Below, in pieces: positions 8,789 to 19,095 of a stretch of 64,000 nucleotides of DNA; positions within the stretch are counted from its first letter, which is position 1; every line of letters starts with the position of its first letter. The position numbers and the translations under genes were made by a program. The notes under the pieces are model-generated. The model saw only the letters and a list, made by a program, of their open reading frames with translations, did no database searches and had not been told where the DNA came from. Source of the DNA: Deltaproteobacteria bacterium YD0425bin51 (GTDB lineage: Bacteria > Desulfobacterota > Desulfobacteria > Desulfobacterales > YD0425bin51); assembly GCA_002753225.1 (NCBI GenBank), contig PDZS01000008.1:62001-126000 (forward strand), written 5' to 3'.

Positions 8789-10441
8789 TTATGCTCCTGC
8801 TGCTTTAAAAGCAAGCATAACAATTCTTTGAGCCTCTTCTTGTATTGTTTTTAAGTGTTCTTTTCCTTTAAAACTTTCAGCGTACACTTTATATATGTCT
8901 TCTGTTCCAGAAGGTCTTGCAGCAAACCATCCTTCTTTTGTTACAACTTTAATACCCCCTATCGATGCCCCATTTCCTGGAGCATTAGTAAGTTTTGCAG
9001 TTATTTGATCTCCTCCTAGCATATTCTCTTTAATCATATCTGGAGTAAGCTTTTTAAATGCAGCTTTTTGAGTTGGAGTAGCTGCAGCATCGATTCTTTC
9101 ATAAAATGAGCGTCCCAATTTTTCTTCTAGTTCTGAATAAATTTGAGCAGGATCTTTGCCTGTTTTTGCTGTTATTTCAGCAGCAAGTAAGTCCATAATT
9201 ATACCATCTTTGTCTGTCGTCCAGACAGTTCCATCTTTGCGTAAAAAGCTAGCGCCTGCACTCTCCTCTCCGCCGAATCCATAAGAACCATCAAGTAATC
9301 CGTCAACAAACCATTTAAAACCAACAGGAACTTCGGAAACTGATTTATTAAGATAGCTAGCAACACGATCAATCATTGAGCTTGAAACCAATGTTTTACC
9401 AATCATAGCGTCTTTTCGCCAAGAAGGACGGTTCTGGAAAAGATACCATACAGATACTGCCAGATAATGATTTGGATCCATTAGTCCAAAGCTTTTAGTA
9501 ACAATACCATGGCGGTCATAGTCAGGGTCATTTCCAAAAGCTATATCAAAATTATCTTTTAATGTAATAAGGCTTGCCATTGCGCATGGAGAAGAACAAT
9601 CCATACGAATTTTACAATCTTTATCCAGAGTCATAAATGAAAATGTCGGGTCTATCACTTTATTTACTACTGTTATATTAAGACCATAAGTTTCAGCAAT
9701 TGGTTCCCAAAAATAGATCCCAGATCCTCCCATTGGATCAACTCCTATTTTTAGACCTGATTTTGCAATTATATCCATATCTATTATATTTTTTAGATCA
9801 TCAACGTATGGCTTTATATAATCATATTCATGAGTAGTTGAAACTTTTAGAGCTTTTTCAAAAGGTATTCTTTTTATATTACTTAGATTATTTTTTAGAA
9901 GTTCATTTGCTCTGTTTTGAATAATTTGAGTTACTTGAGTATCTGCAGGTCCTCCTTCAGGAGGATTGTACTTAATACCTCCATCCATTGGAGGATTGTG
10001 GGATGGAGTAATTACAACTCCATCTGCGAAATTATCTTTTCTTCCGCGGTTATATGTTAAAATAGCATGGGAAATAACAGGGGTAGGAGTATAGGCTAGT
10101 CCTTTTTGAATAATAACTGTAACTTCATTTGCTGCAAAAACTTCAAGGGCAGAACATAGAGCTGGCTCTGACAAGGCATGGGTGTCCATACCAATAAAAA
10201 GAGGTCCTGTAATTTTTTTTGATGTCCTGTATTCACAAATAGCTTGTGAAATTGCTAAAATATGAGCTTCATTAAAACTTTTTTCAAATGAAGAACCTCT
10301 GTGTCCTGAAGTTCCAAAACTAACCAGTTCACTATGGTTAGAAGAACTTGGCGACATGGTATAGTATGATGAAATTAATCTGGGAATATTTACTAAAATT
10401 TCTCTTGGGGCTGGTTTTCCAGCTAGTTCATTTATTGCCAT
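8789..10441 (-). CDS. pgm: Phosphoglucomutase (alpha-D-glucose phosphate specific)
   Basis: Interconverts glucose-1-phosphate and glucose-6-phosphate for glycogen and cell-surface sugar metabolism. Landmarks are [10 protein letters not shown] (about residue 47), the phosphoserine loop [12 protein letters not shown], the metal loop [10 protein letters not shown], the sugar-binding loop [10 protein letters not shown] and the phosphate-binding [12 protein letters not shown]. The 550-residue length is normal for this subgroup. A longer frame opens with TTG at 10453, but that codon overlaps the GGAGG Shine-Dalgarno sequence. The ATG at 10441, seven bases downstream of GGAGG, is therefore the start. 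It diverges from the DUF445 gene. Confidence 0.96.
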   Translation of the reverse strand: MAINELAGKPAPREILVNIPRLISSYYTMSPSSSNHSELVSFGTSGHRGSSFEKSFNEAHILAISQAICEYRTSKKITGPLFIGMDTHALSEPALCSALEVFAANEVTVIIQKGLAYTPTPVISHAILTYNRGRKDNFADGVVITPSHNPPMDGGIKYNPPEGGPADTQVTQIIQNRANELLKNNLSNIKRIPFEKALKVSTTHEYDYIKPYVDDLKNIIDMDIIAKSGLKIGVDPMGGSGIYFWEPIAETYGLNITVVNKVIDPTFSFMTLDKDCKIRMDCSSPCAMASLITLKDNFDIAFGNDPDYDRHGIVTKSFGLMDPNHYLAVSVWYLFQNRPSWRKDAMIGKTLVSSSMIDRVASYLNKSVSEVPVGFKWFVDGLLDGSYGFGGEESAGASFLRKDGTVWTTDKDGIIMDLLAAEITAKTGKDPAQIYSELEEKLGRSFYERIDAAATPTQKAAFKKLTPDMIKENMLGGDQITAKLTNAPGNGASIGGIKVVTKEGWFAARPSGTEDIYKVYAESFKGKEHLKTIQEEAQRIVMLAFKAAGA

Positions 10442-10498
10442 GTTAACCTCCAAAGTTTTTTATTTAAAATTAATTTTATTTGTTTTATAGATTAACAC

Positions 10499-11719
10499 AT
10501 GAATCTTATTTTAGAAATATTTAATAGAAATATTTTAGAATTAGTTACAATTCCTTTAATATGCGGCACAGTAGGCTGGATTACTAATGTTATTGCGCTT
10601 AAGATGCTCTTTTATCCCGAAGAAAAAATAGGTAAGCCCCCTTTTTTAGGATGGTATGGATTTATTCCATCAAGATCAAAAGAACTTGCTGAATATTTAA
10701 TTGATTTTGTTGTTTCTAATTTTATTTCAGTAAGAGAACTTTTTTCTCACCTCGATGGAAATAGAGTTGCTAAAGAGTTGGATGCTCATATGCAGATAAT
10801 AATAGAATCAGCTATTAATGAGGCTATGATTGAATATTCACCTTTTATATGGGAAACACTTCCTGTTTCTGCAAAAAGTCAAATATACAATAAAATTAAA
10901 AAAGACCTCCCAAATCTGGTTAATGGGATGATGAATGATATAAAATTAAGAATTGAAGCTTTATTTGATCTTAAATTAGCGCTTATGAATATTTTAAATA
11001 AAGATAAGTCTCTCATGAATAATATTTTTTTGAAATGTATCAGTAAGGAGCTTATTTTTGTTGAACGTATTGGATTTTATATTGGATTTATTTTAGGTTT
11101 AATTCCAATGCTGCAAATTTTGTTTTTTAAATCAATATGGATGCTTCCTTTTGTAGCAGTATTTACAGGCTATTTAACTAATTTTATTGGTTTGAAGATG
11201 ATGTTTGAGCCTACAGAATCTAAAAAAATAGGATTATTTAATTTTCATGGAGTATTTGCAAAATGCCAGTCAGATATCTCTAAAGAATTTGCATCCCTTA
11301 TTTCCACAAAAATTTTAACTCCTGAAGCTATTTTAGATACTATCCTTAGAGGACCAGCATCAGACGATCTTTTTCGTATTATTCAAGTTCACGTAAAAAA
11401 AGCAATAGATAAAAGTGCTGGGCTTTCAAAGCCTTTTATGCAGTTTTTTATTGGTACTAAAAGCTATATAAAAATGAAAAATAAAATATGCGATCGTATA
11501 ATTAAACAAGTCCCAAAATCAACAAAATATCTTAATGATTATACTAAAGAAGCTATAAATATTGAAAGCAGTTTAAGAGAAAAATTTCAAAAACTCCCTG
11601 TAGAGCATTTTCAATCAATAATAAAGCCTGTTTTCAAAAATGATGAGTGGATAATATTTATTTATGGCGGTATGATAGGGGCTTTTATTGGATGTGTTGG
11701 ATTATTTTTTTTTAGATGA
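10499..11719 (+). CDS. DUF445 family membrane protein
   Basis: Membrane protein of the DUF445 family, function unknown. The N-terminal segment (VTIPLICGTVGWITNVIALKMLFYPEE) and an internal copy (FVAVFTGYLTNFIGLKMMFEPTE, about residues 221-243) show the family's duplicated hydrophobic motif G-x-x-T-N-x-I-x-LKM-x-F-x-P. A hydrophobic hairpin at about 190-240 and a C-terminal helix (FIYGGMIGAFIGCVGLFFF) complete the topology, with long amphipathic helices between. It is 406 residues. No clear Shine-Dalgarno sequence precedes the ATG. It lies between pgm (divergent) and the macro-domain gene, 35 bases upstream of the latter. Confidence 0.85.
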   Translation: MNLILEIFNRNILELVTIPLICGTVGWITNVIALKMLFYPEEKIGKPPFLGWYGFIPSRSKELAEYLIDFVVSNFISVRELFSHLDGNRVAKELDAHMQIIIESAINEAMIEYSPFIWETLPVSAKSQIYNKIKKDLPNLVNGMMNDIKLRIEALFDLKLALMNILNKDKSLMNNIFLKCISKELIFVERIGFYIGFILGLIPMLQILFFKSIWMLPFVAVFTGYLTNFIGLKMMFEPTESKKIGLFNFHGVFAKCQSDISKEFASLISTKILTPEAILDTILRGPASDDLFRIIQVHVKKAIDKSAGLSKPFMQFFIGTKSYIKMKNKICDRIIKQVPKSTKYLNDYTKEAINIESSLREKFQKLPVEHFQSIIKPVFKNDEWIIFIYGGMIGAFIGCVGLFFFR

Positions 11720-11754
11720 TAAAAATATTATTAAATATTTAGGAGGATATATTT

Positions 11755-12282
11755 ATGGATAAGGATGTGTTAAGAAGAATAGAAATAATGACAGGAGATA
11801 TTACACGTCTTGAAGTTGACGCGATTGTAAATGCGGCTAACAAGACTCTTCTTGGAGGAGGAGGTGTTGATGGAGCAATTCACAGAGCGGCAGGACAAAA
11901 ACTTTTAGATGAATGCAGAACTTTAGGAGGATGTGAAACAGGTGAGGCAAAAATAACAAGAGGTTATAATCTTCCTGCAAAATACGTTATTCATACTGTT
12001 GGACCAATATATAGCGGTACAGAAAAAGATGCAGAGCTTTTATCTTCCTGTTATTTAAATAGTTTAAAGCTTGCTGTATCAAATAATTTAAACTCTATTG
12101 CTTTTCCAGCAATAAGCTGCGGTGTTTATGGATATCCAATAAATGAAGCATGCAAGATTGCAATCAATACGACTTGTGATTTTATTAAAAATAACCAGAC
12201 TATAAAAAAAGTAATTTTTGTCCTTTTTTCACAATCTGATCTTGATGTTTATAAAAACTATATTGAAAAGATTGGTTTATAA
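11755..12282 (+). CDS. Macro domain protein (O-acetyl-ADP-ribose deacetylase type)
   Basis: Single macro domain predicted to bind ADP-ribose and hydrolyse O-acetyl-ADP-ribose or mono-ADP-ribosyl esters. The binding loops are visible: GDITRLEVDAIVNAANKTLLGGGGVDGAIHRAAG, split as GDIT (residues 14-17), VNAAN (27-31) and the GGGGVDGAI diphosphate loop. They are followed by GEAKITRGYNLPAKYVIHTVGP and the second loop FPAISCGVYGYP. The length of 175 residues is typical of YmdB-like proteins. A good GGAGGA Shine-Dalgarno sequence precedes it. The stop codon shares its last base with the ATG of the next gene (TAATG), suggesting coupling. Confidence 0.94.
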   Translation: MDKDVLRRIEIMTGDITRLEVDAIVNAANKTLLGGGGVDGAIHRAAGQKLLDECRTLGGCETGEAKITRGYNLPAKYVIHTVGPIYSGTEKDAELLSSCYLNSLKLAVSNNLNSIAFPAISCGVYGYPINEACKIAINTTCDFIKNNQTIKKVIFVLFSQSDLDVYKNYIEKIGL

Positions 12283-13475
12283 TGAAAAATAGATTCTTAT
12301 TAGTATGTTGTATTTTATTTTTATTAAGCTGCAGCCATATTACTAATATTAAAAAAGGATTTAAAATAGGTCCTGTACTTCAGGTTGCAAATTATGACTC
12401 TACAAGTATTATGTGGGAATCATATGCAGAAGATACAGGCTTTGTACGAGTTGCATCAAAAAAAGATATGAAAGATGCAAAAATAATTAATGACACTATC
12501 ACCTCAAAGATTCATAAAGTTAAGCTCACAGATCTTGTTCAAACAACAAGATATTATTATCAGGCAGTAACAAATGGTAAAGATAGTCCGATTGAATCTT
12601 TTGTAACTGCCCCTTCCAAGGGTTCAAAATCTCCATTTAGATTTATTGTATATGGTGATTCAAGAGTAGCTCCTAATATTCCCTATTTACATTTGATAAA
12701 GGATTCAAAATTTGGAAGACATGAGGATCATATGTCAGTTAGCTCGAGCATATTTTCATATAGTCCTGATTTTGTTATTCATATAGGAGATTTTGTACTT
12801 TCAGGATTAGATTTAGAAGATATTTATAATTTTTTTTGTATTGAAAAAGAACTTTTAAGTAAAGTTCCTTTAGTAGGAGTTTACGGAAATCATGAATTTA
12901 AAGGAGGTTATAGCGAAGATAACTCTCATATGGATGACTATTTAATTCCGCCTGAAGGAGGTACTTTTTCATGGTACCAATATAATTATGGGAATGTCCA
13001 CTTTTTAATTTTAAATACTAGCGCTCCTCTTTCCCCAGGCAGTGAGCAATATAACTTTATGGAAGAAGATTTATCAAGTGCTTCAAAAGATCTTAATATA
13101 AATCATATTATCATAGCAATGCATAAAACAATATTTTCAATTTCAGGACATGGGGATAGTAAAAATTTCATAAAAAACCTTATTCCCCTTTTTGAAAAAT
13201 ATGGAGTTAAAATTGTATTTTATGGACATGACCATGACTATCAGCATTTTATAAAAAATAACATACATTATATTTTGACAGGAGGAGCTGGAGCACCAGC
13301 GCATGAAGTCCGTAGAGAAAAATATAAAACTACTGAAGGAAATCTTATAAAATATAATCCTTGCTTAAATTATGTTATTGTTGATGTTTATGGAAAAAAT
13401 CTTGAACTTGAAGTAAGAAAAGTTCAAGGAAATGGAAACAGCGCCTCAGCAGTAGTTGAAAAAATTGATATTTAA
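12282..13475 (+). CDS. Lipoprotein, purple acid phosphatase-like metallophosphoesterase
   Basis: Probable exported lipid-anchored phosphoesterase. The signal peptide ends in a lipobox (LFLLSC, Cys about residue 17). Residues about 28-110 look like the fibronectin-like N-terminal domain of purple acid phosphatases (VLQVANYDSTSIMWES, TTRYYYQAVT). The catalytic metallophosphoesterase motifs follow in order: VYGDSR, IGDFV, YGNHEF, AMHKTIF and FYGHDHDYQHF, so the di-metal ligands appear complete. Length is 397 residues. It is translationally coupled to the macro-domain gene and ends 9 bases before the acyl-CoA synthetase gene. The substrate is unknown. Confidence 0.9.
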   Translation: MKNRFLLVCCILFLLSCSHITNIKKGFKIGPVLQVANYDSTSIMWESYAEDTGFVRVASKKDMKDAKIINDTITSKIHKVKLTDLVQTTRYYYQAVTNGKDSPIESFVTAPSKGSKSPFRFIVYGDSRVAPNIPYLHLIKDSKFGRHEDHMSVSSSIFSYSPDFVIHIGDFVLSGLDLEDIYNFFCIEKELLSKVPLVGVYGNHEFKGGYSEDNSHMDDYLIPPEGGTFSWYQYNYGNVHFLILNTSAPLSPGSEQYNFMEEDLSSASKDLNINHIIIAMHKTIFSISGHGDSKNFIKNLIPLFEKYGVKIVFYGHDHDYQHFIKNNIHYILTGGAGAPAHEVRREKYKTTEGNLIKYNPCLNYVIVDVYGKNLELEVRKVQGNGNSASAVVEKIDI

Positions 13476-13484
13476 AGGAGATTT

Positions 13485-15572
13485 ATGAAAACTTTTTTTG
13501 AGCCAGAAACTGTAGCTGTAATCGGAGTATCAGCTCGCAATGATAATCTTTCTAGAGCAATTGTAAGAAATTTAATAGAATTTGATTTTAAAGGTATAAT
13601 TTACCTTGTTGGACCAAAAGGTGGTGTTCAATTTGGAAGACGCATTTATCGCTCAGTTGTCGATATACCAGATAGAATTGATTTAGCAATTATTTTAACT
13701 CCAGCATCTACTTTGCCTGAGCTTATGGAGCAGCTTGGAGAAAAAGGAGTAAAACACGCTGTTGTAGAATCTGCTGGATTTAGGGAATATGGAAAAGAAG
13801 GAAAAGCAATTGAAGAAGAAATGGTAAATGTTGCAAAACGCTATGGAATACGTTTTATTGGTCCAAACTGTATTGGTGTTATAAATAATCACAATGGTTT
13901 ATGCGTCCCTTTTACGCCTTTCAAGAATGTTTATAAAAAAGGAGGTGTTACAGTTATTTCTCAATCAGGAGGCGTTGGAATGTCTTATCTTAATGCTTTA
14001 GCATCTGAAGCAATAGGGCTTAGATGCTTTGCGGCTATTGGAAATAAAATTGACGTTGATGAGAATGACTTGATAGAATATTTCCTTTCCGACGATCTTA
14101 CAGAAATTATTGTTTTATACTTGGAAGGTATAAGCGATGGTAAAAGGCTTATGAAGCTTGCAATGACAGCTAAAAAACCAATTTTGGTTCATAAATCAAA
14201 TACAGGAAAATTAGGGAGTCATATTGCAGCCTCACATACTGCTTCTTTATCGAGTGATGATGCAGTAGTTGACGCTGCCCTCAGGCAATGTGGTATCGCA
14301 CGATTTTATAAACCAGAACAGCTTGTAAACTATCTTAAAAGTCTTCCTTTGCCACGAATAAAAGGGAACAAGCTTGTAGTGATATCTCGTTCCGGGGGGC
14401 ACGCTGTAATTTCTACAGATGAATGTGAAAGACATGGATTTACCTTAGCCCAACTTCCTGAACCTTTTTTTAGGGAGATAGAAAAACATTTCAGGGCAAA
14501 AGTTATTGCTCTTCAAAATCCATTAGATCTTGGAGATCTTTTTGACATGGATGTTTATAAAAAAATTATTGAAAGAACCCTTAGAGAAGATACTGTTGAC
14601 GGCGTAGTATTTTTACATACTTTTGTTTCCCAGACTGAAGGGGCAAAATCAAGGGAACTAATTGAGCAGGTTGCAGATATTTCAATGAAAGTGGGCAAAC
14701 CTCTAACTATTTGTGTTGAAACTGAAAATTCGGAATCAGCTTCATTAAAAAGAGATGTTTCTCATCCAATTTTTACTGTTGTTGAAGATGCTATAAATTC
14801 TTTGGCTTTATCCAGAGATTTTGGAATGGGTTATATTGAACCAGCTCAGCCGCCGGAATTAGACGTTGATTTTAAAATTGCCCAAGATATCATATCTATA
14901 TGTGAAAAAGAAAACAGGGACCCAATGTTAGATGAGGCTATGGCTATTTTTAAAGCTTATGGACTCCCTACACTCCCTGCAAAAATAGCAAAAACAGAAG
15001 ATGAAGCGGCATTTTTAGCAAAAGAGCTAGGTTATCCTGTTGTAATGAAAGTCGTTGCTCCTCAAGTTTCTCATAAGACAGATCTCGGTGGAGTTCAATT
15101 AAACTTAAAAACCGAAGAAGGTGTAAGAAATGCTTGGAAGGAAATATGTAACTCAATTTCCTGTGCTTGTCCCAGCGCTCAAATTGAAGGGATAATGATT
15201 CAGCCAATGGCAAAAACAGGCCCTGAACTTATTTTAGGAGGAAAAGAAGATAGAAATTTTGGACCATGCATATTAGTTGGCGTTGGTGGAATTTTTGTGG
15301 AAATATTTAAGCAAGCGTCAACAAGGATAGCCCCATTTTCAAAGAATGCAGCCTTTGATATGATTAATTCCTTATCAGTTGCTCCAATTTTAAATGGAGC
15401 AAGGGGACAAAAGCCTTATGATGTTGATTCTTTAGTAGATTCCCTTCTGAGAATATGCAGACTAAAGCTTGATTTCCCACAAATTGCAGAATTCGATGCA
15501 AATCCTGTAAGAGTAAGACCCAAAGGGGAGGGATGTGTTGTTTTAGATGCTAGAATTATTTTAACGAGGTGA
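13485..15572 (+). CDS. ADP-forming acyl-CoA synthetase (fused alpha-beta)
   Basis: NDP-forming acetyl-CoA/acyl-CoA synthetase that reversibly converts acyl-CoA, ADP and phosphate to acid, CoA and ATP. Domain order: CoA-binding Rossmann domain (residues 1-130, FFEPETVAVIGVSAR), ligase domains with SQSGGVGMSY (about 160) and SRSGGHAVIS (about 300), the SHTASL segment (about 250), then the ATP-grasp domain (about 470-690; YGLPTLPAKIAKTEDEAAFL, GYPVVMKVVAP, SHKTDLGGV, EGIMIQPM). Length 695 residues is standard. A GGAGA ribosome-binding site lies 5 bases before the ATG. Its likely role is ATP gain or acid activation in organic-acid oxidation. It overlaps the next frame only through that frame's upstream GTG. 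Confidence 0.95.
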   Translation: MKTFFEPETVAVIGVSARNDNLSRAIVRNLIEFDFKGIIYLVGPKGGVQFGRRIYRSVVDIPDRIDLAIILTPASTLPELMEQLGEKGVKHAVVESAGFREYGKEGKAIEEEMVNVAKRYGIRFIGPNCIGVINNHNGLCVPFTPFKNVYKKGGVTVISQSGGVGMSYLNALASEAIGLRCFAAIGNKIDVDENDLIEYFLSDDLTEIIVLYLEGISDGKRLMKLAMTAKKPILVHKSNTGKLGSHIAASHTASLSSDDAVVDAALRQCGIARFYKPEQLVNYLKSLPLPRIKGNKLVVISRSGGHAVISTDECERHGFTLAQLPEPFFREIEKHFRAKVIALQNPLDLGDLFDMDVYKKIIERTLREDTVDGVVFLHTFVSQTEGAKSRELIEQVADISMKVGKPLTICVETENSESASLKRDVSHPIFTVVEDAINSLALSRDFGMGYIEPAQPPELDVDFKIAQDIISICEKENRDPMLDEAMAIFKAYGLPTLPAKIAKTEDEAAFLAKELGYPVVMKVVAPQVSHKTDLGGVQLNLKTEEGVRNAWKEICNSISCACPSAQIEGIMIQPMAKTGPELILGGKEDRNFGPCILVGVGGIFVEIFKQASTRIAPFSKNAAFDMINSLSVAPILNGARGQKPYDVDSLVDSLLRICRLKLDFPQIAEFDANPVRVRPKGEGCVVLDARIILTR

Positions 15573-15577
15573 AAATT

Positions 15578-16174
15578 ATGATAATTAAATTAAAAAAAGA
15601 ATATGCTTGTATATATGGTACTCCTAAAATTAGAGATGTTGATGATTCTATATTTAAGATAACTTATTTTGCAAATTGTATGGAATCTACTTTTTGTAAT
15701 GACAAATGCTGCTCATTTGGAGCAGATATTGATTTTACAAATATAAAAAGATTAGAAAAGTATGCAGATGCTTTGGAAAAACTAATAAATATTCCTATGT
15801 CTGATTGGTTTATAAATAAAACAATTGAAGACAAGGAATTTCCTGGAGATTTATATACAAGGATAAGAACACAGGATGGTCTGTGCATATTTGTCAATAA
15901 ATCAGGGAGAGGCTGTTTGATTCATAAATTCTGTATTGAAAACAATATAGATTATCATGAATTAAAACCAATGGTTGGATGTTTATTCCCAATAACTTTT
16001 GATGAAGGACTTATCCACCCTTCAAATGAAGTAAAGGATAAATCTCTTTTGTGTTTAGGTGGAGGAACTACTAATTTATACAGAGGAGTAAGAAGCGATT
16101 TATTATATTATTTTGGACAGGATTTTATAAATGAGCTGGATTATCTTGAAATCAGAAGTTCATTAATTCTATAA
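15578..16174 (+). CDS. Cysteine-cluster protein (YkgJ/DUF3109-like)
   Basis: Function unknown; probably a metal-binding (Zn or Fe-S) protein. Of its 198 residues, eight cysteines fall in a recognisable spacing: CMESTFCNDKCCSFG near the N-terminus, DGLCIFVNKSGRGCLIHKFCIENN centrally, GCLFPITF and LLCLGGG. The CxxxxCxxxCC start and the GRGCLIHKFC block resemble YkgJ-type or DUF3109 proteins. ATG 15578 is chosen over GTG 15569 because GAGGTG lies six bases before it. It follows the acyl-CoA synthetase gene directly and overlaps the convergent response regulator by 34 bases. Confidence 0.7.
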   Translation: MIIKLKKEYACIYGTPKIRDVDDSIFKITYFANCMESTFCNDKCCSFGADIDFTNIKRLEKYADALEKLINIPMSDWFINKTIEDKEFPGDLYTRIRTQDGLCIFVNKSGRGCLIHKFCIENNIDYHELKPMVGCLFPITFDEGLIHPSNEVKDKSLLCLGGGTTNLYRGVRSDLLYYFGQDFINELDYLEIRSSLIL

Positions 16175-16512
16175 ACTAGCTCTGATCCAGGAAAAGGTTT
16201 GTTTAAAAAAGAATCTGCTCCTGCCTCGTAAGCTTTTTCTTCATATTCTGCTGTAAGCATGGCAGTGAATAATATTACTTTGATATGCTTTGTTTTAGGA
16301 TTTGATTTAATTATTTTACATAATTCAAAACCATCCATATCAGGCATCATGATGTCTGAGACAATTAGATCTGGCAAGAAGGTTTTAATAAAATTTAAAG
16401 CCTCTTTGCCACTTTCTACTTCCCTAACCTCGAAATTGTAAACATCAAGACACACAGTTAATAACTCTCTATAAAGCATTTCATCATCAACAATTAAAAT
16501 ATAACGTTTCAT
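16141..16512 (-). CDS. Single-domain response regulator (CheY-like)
   Basis: Stand-alone receiver domain of 123 residues. Acidic pair DD (9-10), phospho-acceptor D53 (LIVSDIMMPDMDGFELC), conserved T near 83 (LFTAM) and K near 105 (LNKPF) are all present, so phosphotransfer should be functional. There is no output domain. It lies 25 bases downstream of the CheA-like kinase on the same strand and is its probable phosphorylation partner. Its 3' end overlaps the convergent Cys-cluster gene by 34 bases. Confidence 0.92.
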   Translation of the reverse strand: MKRYILIVDDEMLYRELLTVCLDVYNFEVREVESGKEALNFIKTFLPDLIVSDIMMPDMDGFELCKIIKSNPKTKHIKVILFTAMLTAEYEEKAYEAGADSFLNKPFPGSELVYRINELLISR

Positions 16513-16537
16513 TTTCTAATTCCTTATATAAAAAAAA

Positions 16538-18535
16538 TCAATTTAGATTAATTAAAGATGAAGGATCAATAATCCAGCCGACTCTTCCATCGCCTAAAAT
16601 TGTCATACCAGATATCCCTGGCAATTTGTTAAAATATATATCTAAATCCCTTATGACAATTTGCTGCCGTCTTAGGAATTCATCCACCATAAGTCCGAAT
16701 TTTTTTTCTCGAAAATTAATAACAATAATTATAGCTTTAGTAGGATCAGAAACATCAGGATTTATCTGATAGAATTTGTAAAGAGGAATTATTGGTATAA
16801 CTTCCCCTGCTAAGATGAAACATGATTCTTTTTCATCACAAACATCTAATAAATTTTCTTTTTTTGGAGTAATAATCTGATTTATATCTAAAATAGGAAT
16901 GACAAATCTGCTCGCTCCTATCCTGACAACTAAGCCTTCTACAGTACTAAGAGGAAGTTTAATAGTAAAATTAGTTCCTTTATCTTTTTTGCTTTCTATT
17001 ATAACTTTCCCACGCAAAGCTTCTACATCACGTTTGACAACATCCATTCCAACGCCTCTCCCTGAAATATCAGTCACTCCTTTAGCTGTGGAAAATCCTG
17101 GTTTAAAGATGAATTCAAATACTTCTTGATCTGATAGTTGGTCAAATGATTTTTTTGTTTCTTTAAGCATTTCCTTTTCAATTGCTTTAGCAATAATTGC
17201 TTCCCGATGAAGCCCTTTCCCATCATCAGATACCTGAAGAATAACAATATCTCCTAAACGACTGGCGCTTACTTTTATGGTTCCAGATATGTTTTTATTT
17301 AAAATTTTCCGTGCTTCTACATTCTCAATCCCGTGATCAATAGCATTTCTAATAAGATGCATAAGAGGAGCATAAATCCCATCAATAATAGTTTTATCTA
17401 CTAATGTTTCCCCACCTTCTACTATAAAATTAATCTGTTTATCACATTTAGAAGAAATATCCCTTATATGCCTGTATAATTTAGAAAAAACATTATTTAT
17501 TGGAAACATTTTTATGGACAAAATCCAATCATGTACTTTTCCTGTAATTTTATCAAGCTGGCTAAATCTTTTCATAGATACAGATACAACCAATTCATCT
17601 AAAAATTCTATCAGTTGATTTAATTTATGTGTAGGTATTTTAATAACGTCTAAAAGTTGTTCTTTTGTAGTCTTTTCTTCATCTATATTTTTTTTAGATA
17701 TTTGCTGCTGCTCTAATGCTTCTTCAAGCTGTTCCTGAGTAATTTGTCCTGTAGCTACTAGGATTTCCCCTATTTTATGTGTCTCTTTAGAGACAATTTC
17801 ACCTTTAATGCAACGTTCTTGCAAATCATAAATTATACCTATTTTAATGGGCTTTGTAGGATTGTTATACATTATATCTTTAAGTTGAGATAGGAGTTTT
17901 CGCAATGTATCAATCGATTTTAATACTACTTCAAGGATTTCTGGCGATATTTTTAATTTTTTTATGCGGATCTGGGATAAAATATCCTCAGTATTATGGG
18001 CAAGTTTACTCATTGCACTAAGATTGAAAAAGCCCGAACTCCCTTTTAATGTGTGCATTATACGGAAAACCGCATCTAAATATTCTTGATTATTAGGTTT
18101 TTTTTCTAAGTGAAGGATTTTGGCTTCTGCAGAATCAAGATTATCGCCTGCTTCTGTAATAAAGTCTGCAAGTAAGCTTATGTCTTCCATTATATTTTCA
18201 GGGATTTCTTGAATAATTTCGTCTTCTTTAGGAGCTTCTTCTATGACTTTTGCTACATCTGTTCCTATTCCAAGGACTAGGCTTAATCTTTCAATTTTAT
18301 TATAGAAAAAATCAAATGAATTTTTATCTTTAAAAAATGAATCAAGCCCTTTTTCTAATAGCTCATAAATATTAAAAAAATATGACATTCCAACATGGTA
18401 GCTTAACTGCTCAATAACAATTTGTCCCATAACTTCTATGAGTATATCTATGGAGGAAACAAATTGGGGGAATTTTTCGTTTTGAAAAATAGCTTTAAGT
18501 TCGTCTAAAATCTTTAGTATTTCGCCTATCCTCAT
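16538..18535 (-). CDS. CheA-like hybrid histidine kinase with HPt and CheW domains
   Basis: Chemotaxis-type histidine kinase, 665 residues from ATG 18535. Domain order: an N-terminal all-helical region (1-110) of unknown type; an HPt domain with phospho-His about H161 ([13 protein letters not shown]); a linker with [20 protein letters not shown] (about 255-275), resembling the N-terminal domain of type II secretion ATPases; P3 dimerisation; ATPase with [12 protein letters not shown] (N-box), DDGKGL and GRGVGMDVV; and a C-terminal CheW-like domain. No receptor, CheW, CheR or CheB gene is nearby. Longer frames start at 18580 and 18628 but would overlap queF by 86-134 bases; from 18535 the overlap is 41. 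Confidence 0.9.
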   Translation of the reverse strand: MRIGEILKILDELKAIFQNEKFPQFVSSIDILIEVMGQIVIEQLSYHVGMSYFFNIYELLEKGLDSFFKDKNSFDFFYNKIERLSLVLGIGTDVAKVIEEAPKEDEIIQEIPENIMEDISLLADFITEAGDNLDSAEAKILHLEKKPNNQEYLDAVFRIMHTLKGSSGFFNLSAMSKLAHNTEDILSQIRIKKLKISPEILEVVLKSIDTLRKLLSQLKDIMYNNPTKPIKIGIIYDLQERCIKGEIVSKETHKIGEILVATGQITQEQLEEALEQQQISKKNIDEEKTTKEQLLDVIKIPTHKLNQLIEFLDELVVSVSMKRFSQLDKITGKVHDWILSIKMFPINNVFSKLYRHIRDISSKCDKQINFIVEGGETLVDKTIIDGIYAPLMHLIRNAIDHGIENVEARKILNKNISGTIKVSASRLGDIVILQVSDDGKGLHREAIIAKAIEKEMLKETKKSFDQLSDQEVFEFIFKPGFSTAKGVTDISGRGVGMDVVKRDVEALRGKVIIESKKDKGTNFTIKLPLSTVEGLVVRIGASRFVIPILDINQIITPKKENLLDVCDEKESCFILAGEVIPIIPLYKFYQINPDVSDPTKAIIIVINFREKKFGLMVDEFLRRQQIVIRDLDIYFNKLPGISGMTILGDGRVGWIIDPSSLINLN

Positions 18536-19031
18536 GACGTTTAGGCGCCTTAAATTTGCGCTGACTAATTTTATACTCATCTCTTGGCGTAAAGATTTTA
18601 GCTTTTTCTCCAAATTTAGGTGATGCATGTGTTGTACCTTCTTTTAATGCCCTTACCTTTGTTGTAATACCGCCTCTGGATGTAAATTCTCCTGTAACTT
18701 CCATTGATTTAGGATTTAAAACATAAACAAGATCATCTAAAATCCTGTTAACAACATGTTCATAGAAAACTCCTACATTTCTATATTGAAGAAGATAAAA
18801 TTTTAATGATTTTAATTCAATAATTTTTAAATTGGGTCTATAATTTATAGTAATTGTTCCAAAATCAGGTAGCCCTGTCATTGGGCATACAGATGTAAAC
18901 TCTGGCTGTTTGATTACTATATCAATATCTCTTCTCCCTTCATATTGATAATTTATTGGTTCAAGAATGTCAGACTTTACGATATCTAAACTCTCCACTG
19001 AATACTTGACGTTTTTATTTGTTTGTGCCAT
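18495..19031 (-). CDS. queF: NADPH-dependent 7-cyano-7-deazaguanine (preQ0) reductase
   Basis: Reduces the nitrile of preQ0 to preQ1 in queuosine synthesis. The family motif is clear: [16 protein letters not shown], with catalytic C49 (thioimide) and D56, and the NADPH-binding motif [10 protein letters not shown] near residues 73-82. The 178-residue length suits the short YkvM-type subfamily. The C-terminal 20 residues ([18 protein letters not shown]) are strongly basic and extend past the usual fold. They overlap the start of the CheA-like gene by 41 bases. The gene diverges from the phosphoesterase at 19096. Confidence 0.95.
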   Translation of the reverse strand: MAQTNKNVKYSVESLDIVKSDILEPINYQYEGRRDIDIVIKQPEFTSVCPMTGLPDFGTITINYRPNLKIIELKSLKFYLLQYRNVGVFYEHVVNRILDDLVYVLNPKSMEVTGEFTSRGGITTKVRALKEGTTHASPKFGEKAKIFTPRDEYKISQRKFKAPKRHEDRRNTKDFRRT

Positions 19032-19095
19032 TTATTTTTTTCAGCTCCTTAAAATTTATTTTTTTTATATATACCATAAAAATGAGGAAAATATA

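Noticed and set aside
10442..10453. TTG start four codons upstream for phosphoglucomutase; the same pattern at qmoC (56655) and hypB (36888)
   Set aside because: In each case the TTG-GAG codons are the Shine-Dalgarno region itself; the following ATG is correctly spaced.
18536..18628. Longer starts for the CheA-like kinase
   Set aside because: They would overlap queF by 86-134 bases; the added residues are antisense-like read-through of the QueF tail in another frame.
18967..19095. N-terminal extension of the phosphodiesterase gene
   Set aside because: It runs through the start of the divergent queF gene and lacks a ribosome-binding site; family proteins begin at MIISIMSDSHD.
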